Assembly (NCBI GenBank): GCA_948934525.1
Contig: CAQZSK010000004.1
Coordinates: 1-19,369 of the forward strand
DNA from: an uncultured Clostridia bacterium
GTDB taxonomy: Bacteria; Bacillota; Clostridia; TANB77; CAG-508
DNA: 19,369 nt
Direction of reading: 5' to 3'
Position 1 is the stretch's first letter, and each line of letters starts with the position of its first letter. The translations under genes were made by a program, and so were the position numbers. Shown piece by piece: positions 12,514-19,369 of the stretch. The notes under the pieces are model-generated. The model was not told the DNA's origin and did not search any database. It worked only from the letters and a program-made list of their open reading frames with translations.

Positions 12514-14427
12514 ATGAAAAAAGATTTTACAGGAATTTTTAGAGGAAATGAAAAAGGTTTTGGTTTTGTCAAAGTAGAAGAGCAAGAAGATGAAATCTAT
12601 ATTTCTAGAGGTAATACCAAAGATGCCATTGATGGAGATGAGGTACTTATTAAAATAATAGAAGCAAGTCGAGAAGATAGGCATCAAGAAGGAAAGGTAT
12701 TAAAAGTGTTAAAACATAATAAAGATACCTTTGTTGGTGTGTTTCAAAAAAGTAGAAATTTTGGATTTGTGGTTCCAGATGATAGAAAAGTAAATAGTGA
12801 TATCTTCATTTCAAAAAAGAATTGTGGAAAAGCAAAAAACAACCAAAAAGTAGTAGCTCAGATTACGAAGTTTCCACAAGGGAATAAAAGTGCAGAAGGA
12901 AAGATTATAGAAATACTAGGTTATCAAGATCAAGCTGGTGTAGACATGCTGTCATTAGTAAGAGAATACGACTTACCTTATGAATTTCCAGATCCTGTGA
13001 TAGAAGAAGCAAATAGTATCAAACAAGAAGTGGCAAAAAAAGATATTCCTTATCGTCTAGATTTAAGAGAGAAAGAGATTTTTACGATTGATGGAGAAGA
13101 TGCTAAGGATTTAGATGATGCAGTAGCAGTAGAGAAATTAAAAAATGGAAATTATTTATTAAATGTATCTATTGCAGATGTTAGTTACTATGTAAAGGAA
13201 AACTCTTTATTAGATAGAGAAGCGATTGTTAGGGGAACTAGTATCTATATGCTAGATAGAGTAATCCCAATGCTTCCAAAAGAACTATCAAATGGAATTT
13301 GTAGCTTAAATCAAGGAGAAGATAGATTTGCACTTACAGTTCTTATGGAAATTGACCAAAATGGAAAAGTAATCTCATCAGATATTCAAAAGAGTATTAT
13401 CAATGTGACTAAAAGAATGAGTTACAAAGAAGTACAAGCTATTTTAGATGAATTAGACCAAGAGAATCCATATTTTTCACATTTCAAAAGAATGGCAGAA
13501 CTCGCAAATATTTTAAAACAAAGAAGGAGATTAGCAGGAAGTTTAGAATTAGATATTCCAGAAAGTAAAATTGTTTTAGATAAGCATGGCATAGCAGTAG
13601 ATGTTAAAAAATATGAAATGTATTTTACCAATGAATTGATCGAACAATTTATGCTAACTGCCAATGAAACAGTAGCAGAAAAGTTTTATTGGTTAGAAGC
13701 GCCATTTATTTATCGTGTGCATGAAGTACCTGATATGGAGAAAATAGAGGAGTTAAATAAGTTCTTGTGGAATTTAGGGTATAAAATAAAGGGTAGTAAA
13801 GATAATATTCATCCTAAGGCTTTTGCAGAAGTATTAGAAGAAATACAAGGTAAGCCAGAAGAGAGAGTCATATCTAATTTAGTTTTAAGAACTCTAAAAA
13901 TTGCAAGATATGAAAATGAAAACAAAGGACATTTTGGAATTGCTAGTAAATATTATTGTCACTTTACTTCGCCAATTAGAAGATACCCTGACTTATTTAT
14001 TCATAGGATTATTTCAAGATATCTGGAAAACAATTACCAATTAACAGAAGAACAATTAGAAAAGTATCAAGAGCAATCGCTACGATATGCAGAAAGTTCA
14101 TCTGATAGAGAAAAAATTGCACAAAAAGTAGAAAGAGATGCCGAAGATATTAAAAAGGCTGAGTTTATGCAAGATAAAATTGGGGAAGAGTATGATGGTA
14201 TTATTTCAAGTATTACTTCTTTTGGTGTTTTTGTAGAATTAGAAAATACAGTAGAAGGACTCATTCGTTTTGATGATTTAGGAGATGAGTATTTTATTTA
14301 TGATGAGAATAAAAAAACTTTACAAGGTGAGAAAAGCAAGAAGATGTATAAAATAGGAGATAGTATTCATATTAAAGTTATTTTTGCGGATAAGCTAACA
14401 AGAAGAATAGATTTTGCAAGTGTTTGA
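12514..14427 (+). CDS. rnr: Ribonuclease R (short form)
   Basis: 637 residues from ATG 12514, which has AAGGAGA just upstream; an in-frame ATG at 12499 lies before that site. RNase R is a processive 3'-5' exoribonuclease of the RNB family that degrades structured RNA and helps tmRNA-linked decay. Domains in order: cold-shock domains about 1-60 and 65-130 (GNEKGFGFV, KSRNFGFVVPDD), RNB catalytic domain about 180-510 with DGEDAKDLDD (about 193-202) and HFTSPIRRYPDL, and an S1 domain about 550-635. It lacks the N-terminal winged helix and the basic C-terminal tail of the longer homologues. smpB, a frequent neighbour, is not here. Confidence 0.95.
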   Translation: MKKDFTGIFRGNEKGFGFVKVEEQEDEIYISRGNTKDAIDGDEVLIKIIEASREDRHQEGKVLKVLKHNKDTFVGVFQKSRNFGFVVPDDRKVNSDIFISKKNCGKAKNNQKVVAQITKFPQGNKSAEGKIIEILGYQDQAGVDMLSLVREYDLPYEFPDPVIEEANSIKQEVAKKDIPYRLDLREKEIFTIDGEDAKDLDDAVAVEKLKNGNYLLNVSIADVSYYVKENSLLDREAIVRGTSIYMLDRVIPMLPKELSNGICSLNQGEDRFALTVLMEIDQNGKVISSDIQKSIINVTKRMSYKEVQAILDELDQENPYFSHFKRMAELANILKQRRRLAGSLELDIPESKIVLDKHGIAVDVKKYEMYFTNELIEQFMLTANETVAEKFYWLEAPFIYRVHEVPDMEKIEELNKFLWNLGYKIKGSKDNIHPKAFAEVLEEIQGKPEERVISNLVLRTLKIARYENENKGHFGIASKYYCHFTSPIRRYPDLFIHRIISRYLENNYQLTEEQLEKYQEQSLRYAESSSDREKIAQKVERDAEDIKKAEFMQDKIGEEYDGIISSITSFGVFVELENTVEGLIRFDDLGDEYFIYDENKKTLQGEKSKKMYKIGDSIHIKVIFADKLTRRIDFASV

Positions 14428-14442
14428 TAAAATGACATAAAC

Positions 14443-14480
14443 AAAAGAGTGCACGTCATTCATAGGCACTCTTTTATTTT
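14443..14480. terminator. Bidirectional intrinsic terminator between rnr and the germination locus
   Basis: AAAAGAGTGC (14443-14452) and GCACTCTTTT (14466-14475) form ten perfect pairs, followed on the + strand by ATTTTT. The A-run on the left arm gives a T-run when read on the - strand, so the same hairpin can end the rnr transcript and the converging germination transcript. Confidence 0.85.
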
Positions 14481-14487
14481 TGAGTTT

Positions 14488-14658
14488 TTAATCACCTAAA
14501 TAAACTACAATAGGAAATACAAGTCCAATCAGGGAAAGTATTATTAATACTATCCCTGAGGACTTATTTTTATTTACTTTTATTTCATAAAAAGCATAAG
14601 CAATACTTTCTATGCACATAGTAATAGCAAATAGAGCAACTAGTAAAAAAGTAGCCAT
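14488..14658 (-). CDS. Small two-helix membrane protein, possible GerD-type accessory subunit
   Basis: 56 residues: MATFLLVALFAITMCIESIA, a short polar turn (EIKVNKNKSSG), then a second hydrophobic stretch (IVLIILSLIGLVFPIVVYLG). The ATG at 14658 is preceded on the minus strand by AAAGGAGTTATCTT, an excellent ribosome site, and the stop is just before the terminator, so the gene is well supported despite its size. It lies on the same strand after gerAC. Small two-helix proteins accompany some gerA-type operons (D subunits) in spore formers; assignment to that role is inferred from topology and position only. Confidence 0.7.
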   Translation of the reverse strand: MATFLLVALFAITMCIESIAYAFYEIKVNKNKSSGIVLIILSLIGLVFPIVVYLGD

Positions 14659-14689
14659 AAGATAACTCCTTTATTTAGATTTTTGTATA

Positions 14690-14800
14690 GCATAAAGGAT
14701 ATGTTTTTTTGTTTTTCAAATGCCCGTTGCAGTCAGCAAATTCAGAGAAGAAAGTCAGAACGGTACCTCTCAGAACTGCAAAAACATATCCTATGATGCT
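14690..14800. ncRNA. Unidentified structured RNA candidate between gerAC and the small membrane gene
   Basis: A closing stem of 13 perfect pairs, AGGATATGTTTTT (14696-14708) with AAAAACATATCCT (14780-14792), extended by GCAT/ATGC at its outer ends. Inside: GCAGT (14729-14733)/ACTGC (14775-14779), a third stem TTC-AGAG/CTCT-GAA, and a potential pseudoknot CCGTT (14724-14728)/AACGG (14759-14763). It is too complex for a terminator and lacks a T-run on either strand. On the minus strand it would be the leader of the small membrane protein. I checked it by memory against common riboswitches and ribozymes without a match. Confidence 0.55.
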
Positions 14801-14826
14801 AATAAATATAAATAGCAAAAAATAAT

Positions 14827-16044
14827 TTAAGTACCAGTTAATAAAAAGCCAGATTTAATAGTAACTTTTGCATCTGTTTCAAAAAAAGCATCTTGATAAT
14901 GATTTAGCCAATCATATTCATCAAATTCCTCTGATGTTTTAAAATTATGGATGGCATGTCTTCCGAAACCTGCAATATCAGAATGAAATTCTTTTGCTGT
15001 TTTATAGCAATAATTAGACAACAAAGTTTTTAAATAATGCTCAGCAGATTGTTCTACCTTCTTTAGCCTTTGTTCAGAAGATTCAGGGGAAGTTTCTTTT
15101 GACAAGCTGTCAACTGAAGCTAATTTGGCATTTACGGTTAAATGAGATTTGACAAAAGGAGTACCATTTAGGATAGAGACTTGTACTTTGGCAGTATGAT
15201 TAGAGGTTAAAAATAAATCAATTTTTTTACTCTCATCATCTGGATCAGGAACAGAGATATTACAACTCTTTAATTGGTTTGTTAATAGCAAATGAGCCAA
15301 AGTTTCTTCAGCAGTTAGAGTTCCCACTAATTTATCTTCTTTGAAGGCTGCTAGCCCAATATTCTCAATTCCATTTTTAGCACTTACTATTTCACTTTCT
15401 GAACTATCAGAACCACTAGAACTTTCTTCAGTACCATTACTTACTACATTTCCCAAAATAGCACAAGGCTCACATGTAGTACAAACAATTTTGGTAAAGA
15501 AATCTCCTAATTCACCATTTACAGTATAACCTGTGTATTCACCAGAACGAGGAAGAATTTCATAGAATTTTGCAACTAGATTTTCTAAACTAGGAGAAAC
15601 ACTTTCAATATATTTTTGTGCAGAACAAGTACTGATAATAACATGGTTGTCAGGTCTAATTTGCACTTTATTCATTAAACTAAAAATTTCTTTTGCAATT
15701 CCTCTTTTTGCGACTTCTTCTGAAATGACAATGACCTTGCAGTGAGATAAGTTAATTTCTTTACTAACATAAGCGTTCATAAAACTAATAGCAGCATCAA
15801 TAGAATTAGCTTCTACAGTATCAATTACAGCGGGAGAAGATTTACCAGAACCACTTTCACCACTAGGACTAGGCATAGTAAACTGAAAAGTAACTTTTAA
15901 ATCCTCTGTGTCTCCAACATCAATTCCTAAAGCAACAGCATAAGCCAAATCATCTACACTTTGTACGATATGAGACCCTGTAAAGGCAAGTGAAAAGATG
16001 ATGACAATAATAATGATGATTAGATATTTATAAATTTTTAACAA
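14827..16044 (-). CDS. Spore germination receptor C subunit, Ger(x)C family
   Basis: About 405 residues, family length. GerC subunits sit on the outer face of the spore inner membrane with the A and B subunits. Visible: an N-terminal hydrophobic segment (about 7-24), DLAYAVALGIDVG typical of the family start, the NAYVSKEINLSHCKVIVISE block and the conserved RPDNHVIIS strand. The start is uncertain: TTG 16053 overlaps the gerAB stop and touches the GGAGG, while TTG 16044 has a nine-base spacing and is preferred. Unusually, the hydrophobic segment is not followed by a lipobox cysteine. A Ser/Glu/Gly-rich low-complexity loop lies in the middle (near SSSGSDSSESE). Confidence 0.9.
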   Translation of the reverse strand: MLKIYKYLIIIIIVIIFSLAFTGSHIVQSVDDLAYAVALGIDVGDTEDLKVTFQFTMPSPSGESGSGKSSPAVIDTVEANSIDAAISFMNAYVSKEINLSHCKVIVISEEVAKRGIAKEIFSLMNKVQIRPDNHVIISTCSAQKYIESVSPSLENLVAKFYEILPRSGEYTGYTVNGELGDFFTKIVCTTCEPCAILGNVVSNGTEESSSGSDSSESEIVSAKNGIENIGLAAFKEDKLVGTLTAEETLAHLLLTNQLKSCNISVPDPDDESKKIDLFLTSNHTAKVQVSILNGTPFVKSHLTVNAKLASVDSLSKETSPESSEQRLKKVEQSAEHYLKTLLSNYCYKTAKEFHSDIAGFGRHAIHNFKTSEEFDEYDWLNHYQDAFFETDAKVTIKSGFLLTGT

Positions 16045-16049
16045 ATCTT

Positions 16050-17190
16050 TCAACCTCCTTTATCAGCAGTAGCATTTTCATCTAGAATGATAAGACCTTT
16101 TTTCTTTTGCTGAATACAATATTTGATATTTGCCAAAATGAGAATGCTAAGCCCAATACCAATTACCAAAATTAGAATGATATATTTATACACGTCATTT
16201 TCTAACATAGATAATTGCTGCAAGTTTTGTGGTAATAGCCCAAATCCAAAAGCAAGAGAAGTAAATACACCAATTATCCATTTGTTGTATTGCAAATTAG
16301 CAACTTTTTGAAAAATGCTAGTTGCAAAATAGGAAGCAATACTTAAATAAGAAATCATGGAAATGATCCAAATAAACACAAAGATAGCATCTAATCTTTG
16401 GAAAAACCTTCCGAATTCGATAAAACGAGAAGCTAGGTAAAGAGGTAGAACTTCTTCAGTGGATGCAACAATTGGGAATAAGAGTAAAACAGTGGTTACA
16501 CTTAAAAGCAAAAAGATTGCAGAAATTCCAACAGAAGCAAGAGCAATTTTTTTGTAATCTTTAAAGTCTTTCAGATAAGAGGGGACAAAGTATAAATAAC
16601 TAATGCCTCCAAAGGCAAATAGATTACTTAGCCCACTAAAAAAGGTAGTTGCCATGCCATTTCCCATAAAGGGAAGTGCTCTTTCTATAGTGAAGTTTCC
16701 AATGTTAGTAACAAAGATGAAGAAAATACTAAATAAAACAGCTGGCATAAAGAACAAGTTGGCACGGGCAATGGGACGGAAGCTTAGCTTATTGGTAATA
16801 ACAATGGCAATTAATAATAAAAGCATAATAACTCTTACAGGAGTTCGTGGGAAAAAGATAATTTTAAGTGTTTCAGAAAAGCTCCTTAAAACGACACTTA
16901 CCGTGAAGAGTAAATAGCATACAAATAAAATGCCAATGATTCTTTTTAGCCATTTTCCACCAAGAAAACTGCTAATGTCAAAAATATCTAAACCGTGGGA
17001 AACTTTTTAATAAATTGCTAATTAAATAAGCAATTCCTAGAGCAACAAGGGAAATGAAAAGCACATTTAAAACAGCACCAGAAGAAGTAGAGTGAATAAT
17101 ACTCTTTGGCAAGTTTAAGATAATATGATTTACCATAATCGTTATAATAAGGGCGATGGCTTCTATATTTCCTATTTTTTTATCCGACAT
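16050..17190 (-). pseudogene. Spore germination receptor B subunit (gerAB family), split by a one-base frameshift
   Basis: The permease-like B subunit (Spore_permease/APC superfamily, about 370 residues, ten helices) presumably forms the germinant-binding membrane part. The 5' portion from ATG 17190 reads MSDKKIGNIEAIALIITIM to LLKSFPRFRYF and stops at 16978. The following frame continues without a break from DIFDISSFLGGKWLKRIIGI (about 16985) to the stop at 16050. Removing one base in the CCGTGGG stretch (16993-16999) gives SFPGLDIFDIS, the expected family junction, and a 379-residue protein. So this is either a recent one-base insertion or a sequencing error. AGAAAGGAAAATAAAT precedes the ATG; the stop overlaps the region of the gerAC start. 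Confidence 0.85.
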
Positions 17191-17204
17191 ATTTATTTTC
17201 CTTT

Positions 17205-18965
17205 CTATTTATATCTCCATTTCATACTAATTGATTCTTGTCTAGTGTGACGTTTGGTATCTAAAAAGTCTGAGCGTTTTTCCCTTTGCCAAGTAGGGTT
17301 TAGGAAAAATGCACTTTTGCCAGCACCTGTTACAGGTGAGTAAGGGGCAGTATATGGAACACCAAAAGATTTAATACTACATAAAACACAAGTGTAGACA
17401 AATAGTCCAAGTCCTATTCCGAAAAAGCCTGCAACATATCCGAGCAAAATAAAAATAAAGCGCATTAATCTCAAATGGAAACCAAAAGAGAAATCGGGAA
17501 TGGAGAAAGAGGCAATAGCAGTAATAGCAATGATGATAATAAGGATAGGGCTAACAATACTAGCACTTACAGCAGCCTGTCCAATGACTAAAGCACCAAC
17601 AATTCCAATAGTAGCACTAAGAGGAGAAGGAACACGAAGTCCAGCTTCTCGAATTAGCTCAAATGAGATTTCCATAACTAACACTTCAAAGATAATGGGA
17701 AATGGCACATTTTCTCTGGAAGCTAGAATGGAAAAAAGTAGTTCTGTTGGTAGTAATTCTTGATGAAAGTCTGTTAAAGCAATGTATAGTCCTGGCAGTA
17801 ACAATGTAATACCAATTGCAAGTAAACGTAAAAATTTTAAAAAGTTGGCAAATTGGAATTTTAAATTGGTATCTTCAGGTGATGCGATAAAGTCAATTAG
17901 AGTGACAGGCATTACTAGTGCATAAGGATTACCATTAACTAAAACAATAACTCTACCACCATATAGATATTTAGTTGCTTTATCAGGGCGTTCTGTTAAT
18001 AAGACTTGTGGAGCACTACTTTTTTGGTTTTCTTCAATTAGTTGTACTAATTCACCAGAAGAAAGAAGAGAGTCAATTTCTAAGTTGTTCATACGATATT
18101 TTACTTCTGCTACTAAATCAGAATTGGCAATATTTTTCATATAACAAACTGTACATTTTGTTTTACTTAATTTTCCAACTGAAAGGTTTTCAATAATTAA
18201 ATTTTCATTATTAACTGTTCTACGAAGTAGTGATGTATTGGTTCTTAGATTTTCTACAAAGGCTTCTTGTGGTCCTTGAATAATAATTTCATTATTAGAG
18301 GTACTGACTTCTCTTTGTTTAAAACCCTTAACATCAATATTAAAAGCAATGGGAAGAGTGTCTACAAATAGAAGACAATTTCCCATATTCACACCATCAA
18401 AAACATCTGAAAAAGCAGATACTTTTTCTACGTTATTTTGAGGAAGTAGGCTATCCATAATATAGTCTTCTAAATTAAATATTTTCACTCTTTTAACAGT
18501 AATGTTACTAGCAACTCCTTCAGAGACAACTCGGTTTTCATCACTATCAAAGATATTGGCTCTGTTACGTAGCATGAGGGCTTGAAGTACATTATCGTTA
18601 ATTAATTGAGAATTTACCATACCATCAATAAAAAGAAGTAGAGCTTTGTATTGCCTATTTCTAGCTACTAAAGTAAATTCACGAAGAATAATGTCACTGT
18701 TAATTAAGGTATTGTATTTGACTTTAATAAATTCTAAAGTAACATCTAAGCTTGAAAAGATATTTTTGACCTCAGAGATTTTTTCATTTTCTTGCATTTG
18801 CTGGGTGGTCAAAGAAGTAGGAGAAGCGGAATTATTATTTTCATCTTCACTAGGATCAGAAAGATGAAAATGATATTCTTTACTATTAGGAACCTCAAAA
18901 TATGTTTTCAAACTGTTAGTTAGTTTTTCTTGCCATTTGGGTTTTTGGTTTGCTTTTTCTTCCAT
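17205..18965 (-). CDS. Spore germination receptor A subunit (gerAA family)
   Basis: 586 residues from ATG 18965, chosen because AGAAAGGAACTATAC precedes it; an in-frame ATG at 19040 lies upstream of the likely transcription start. The A subunit has a large N-terminal soluble domain (about 50-350), with the family motif QGPQEAFVENLRTNTSLLRR near residue 230, and a C-terminal membrane domain (about 378-550) with the diagnostic MEISFELIREAGLRVPSPL and GALVIGQAAVSASIVSP. An acidic Asn/Ser-rich stretch is near the N terminus. It is the first gene of the A-B-C cluster; the B subunit starts 14 bases after its stop. Confidence 0.95.
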   Translation of the reverse strand: MEEKANQKPKWQEKLTNSLKTYFEVPNSKEYHFHLSDPSEDENNNSASPTSLTTQQMQENEKISEVKNIFSSLDVTLEFIKVKYNTLINSDIILREFTLVARNRQYKALLLFIDGMVNSQLINDNVLQALMLRNRANIFDSDENRVVSEGVASNITVKRVKIFNLEDYIMDSLLPQNNVEKVSAFSDVFDGVNMGNCLLFVDTLPIAFNIDVKGFKQREVSTSNNEIIIQGPQEAFVENLRTNTSLLRRTVNNENLIIENLSVGKLSKTKCTVCYMKNIANSDLVAEVKYRMNNLEIDSLLSSGELVQLIEENQKSSAPQVLLTERPDKATKYLYGGRVIVLVNGNPYALVMPVTLIDFIASPEDTNLKFQFANFLKFLRLLAIGITLLLPGLYIALTDFHQELLPTELLFSILASRENVPFPIIFEVLVMEISFELIREAGLRVPSPLSATIGIVGALVIGQAAVSASIVSPILIIIIAITAIASFSIPDFSFGFHLRLMRFIFILLGYVAGFFGIGLGLFVYTCVLCSIKSFGVPYTAPYSPVTGAGKSAFFLNPTWQREKRSDFLDTKRHTRQESISMKWRYK

Positions 18966-19019
18966 GTATAGTTCCTTTCTGTATGATTTTATATTTAGAT
19001 AATTGTGAACAGTAATTTT

Positions 19020-19058
19020 ACTAAATTTAGTGTTTTCCAAAAGTGGAAAAAGTATTCA
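19020..19058 (-). promoter_or_regulatory. Possible sigma-G-type promoter of the ger operon with embedded palindromes
   Basis: On the minus strand: TGAATA (19058-19053), 18-base spacer, AACACTA (19034-19028), comparable with the forespore sigma-G pattern TGMATA and CATAMTA (five of seven matched at -10). The expected start near 19021 gives a leader of about 55 bases to the gerAA ATG. The spacer contains TTTTCCA-AAAG-TGGAAAA (19033-19050) and the start region ACTAAATTTAGT (19020-19031), both palindromes that could be regulator sites. The assignment also rests on the known forespore expression of gerA-type operons. Confidence 0.5.
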
Positions 19059-19147
19059 GAAAAATAAAGAATATGAAAAATTGTAAAGTCGATTGACGTC
19101 GAAAAATAGAACTTATAAATTAAAATTAATTTTATTTTGATAGAGTA

Positions 19148-19176
19148 TTGAATATGAAATTTTAGTATGTTAAAAT
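19148..19176 (+). promoter_or_regulatory. Sigma-A promoter of the coiled-coil gene
   Basis: TTGAAT (19148-19153), 17-base spacer, TAAAAT (19171-19176) with TG one base before it (extended -10). The start would be near 19183, ten bases before the strong ribosome site AAAGGAGGG. It diverges from the gerAA promoter across about 90 bases of A/T-rich DNA (19059-19147) in which I see nothing further. Confidence 0.7.
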
Positions 19177-19208
19177 ATATCTAAATTTGTAGAAAGGAGG
19201 GAAGAGTT

Positions 19209-19369
19209 ATGACGATGGAAGAAAAGATTGATTTGATTTTTGATAAAATTGAAAAGATTGATAGAATTGATATGCTTATAGAGAAAACGGACAAACTAGA
19301 AAAAAGCTTAAATCTTGTACAAAAAGACATCAAGGAATTAAAACAAGAACAAGATAATACAAACAAAAC
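19209..19369 (+). CDS. Coiled-coil protein of unknown function, N-terminal part
   Basis: 53 residues are visible before the window ends. AAAGGAGGGAAGAGTT precedes ATG 19209; a second ATG lies two codons on. The sequence (MEEKIDLIFDKIEKIDRIDM, then LIEKTDKLEKSLNLVQKDIK) has regular spacing of Ile/Leu every three to four residues between Lys, Glu and Asp, a clear coiled coil with no signal peptide. I do not recognise a family; such helices are common in small phage-like or regulatory proteins. The 3' end is outside the window. Confidence 0.7.
   Translation, partial: MTMEEKIDLIFDKIEKIDRIDMLIEKTDKLEKSLNLVQKDIKELKQEQDNTNK

Noticed and set aside
14690..14800. T-box leader, suggested by a GGTACC segment
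   Set aside because: There is no specifier stem, no AGGGTGGNACCGCG antiterminator, and no aminoacylation or amino acid gene downstream.

Overview
The window is a stretch of a low-GC Gram-positive chromosome, best read as a spore-forming member of the Clostridia. Three things support this: the spc-alpha ribosomal gene order continues directly into adk-map-infA-rpmJ-rpsM-rpsK-rpsD-rpoA-rplQ; the S14 protein is the short zinc-binding type and L17 is the long clostridial type; and a spore germinant-receptor (gerA-type) cluster follows. Codon use is strongly A/T-rich throughout. The species cannot be named from sequence alone.

Positions 1-11851 (+) are the 3' half of the S10-spc-alpha ribosomal superoperon: the rpmC tail, rpsQ, rplN, rplX, rplE, rpsN (type Z), rpsH, rplF, rplR, rpsE, rplO, secY, adk, map, infA, rpmJ, rpsM, rpsK, rpsD, rpoA, rplQ and secG. 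They encode ribosome subunits, the Sec channel and its SecG partner, adenylate kinase, methionine aminopeptidase, IF-1 and the RNA polymerase alpha subunit. rpmD (L30), normally between rpsE and rplO, is absent. An intrinsic terminator follows secG. The gaps between these genes carry several families of foldback (hairpin) repeats: six copies of family A (GGGGACA...TGTCCCC), three of family B (GTTAG...TAAC), one 126-bp long hairpin, and a compound hairpin after rpmJ. All A and B copies point the same way as transcription, and some stems show compensatory base changes.

Positions 11852-14478 (+) hold a small PBECR-like (BECR nuclease fold) gene, then a sigma-A promoter with a compact structured RNA that can form either a pseudoknotted long stem or a terminator (riboswitch- or attenuator-like), then rnr encoding a short RNase R that ends in a bidirectional terminator.

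Positions 14488-19058 (-) form the germination locus: gerAA, gerAB (split by a one-base frameshift), gerAC (no lipobox cysteine), an unidentified structured RNA of about 110 nt, and a 56-residue two-helix membrane protein that may be an accessory D-type subunit. A possible sigma-G promoter precedes gerAA. At the right edge a sigma-A promoter drives a coiled-coil gene on the + strand that runs off the window.
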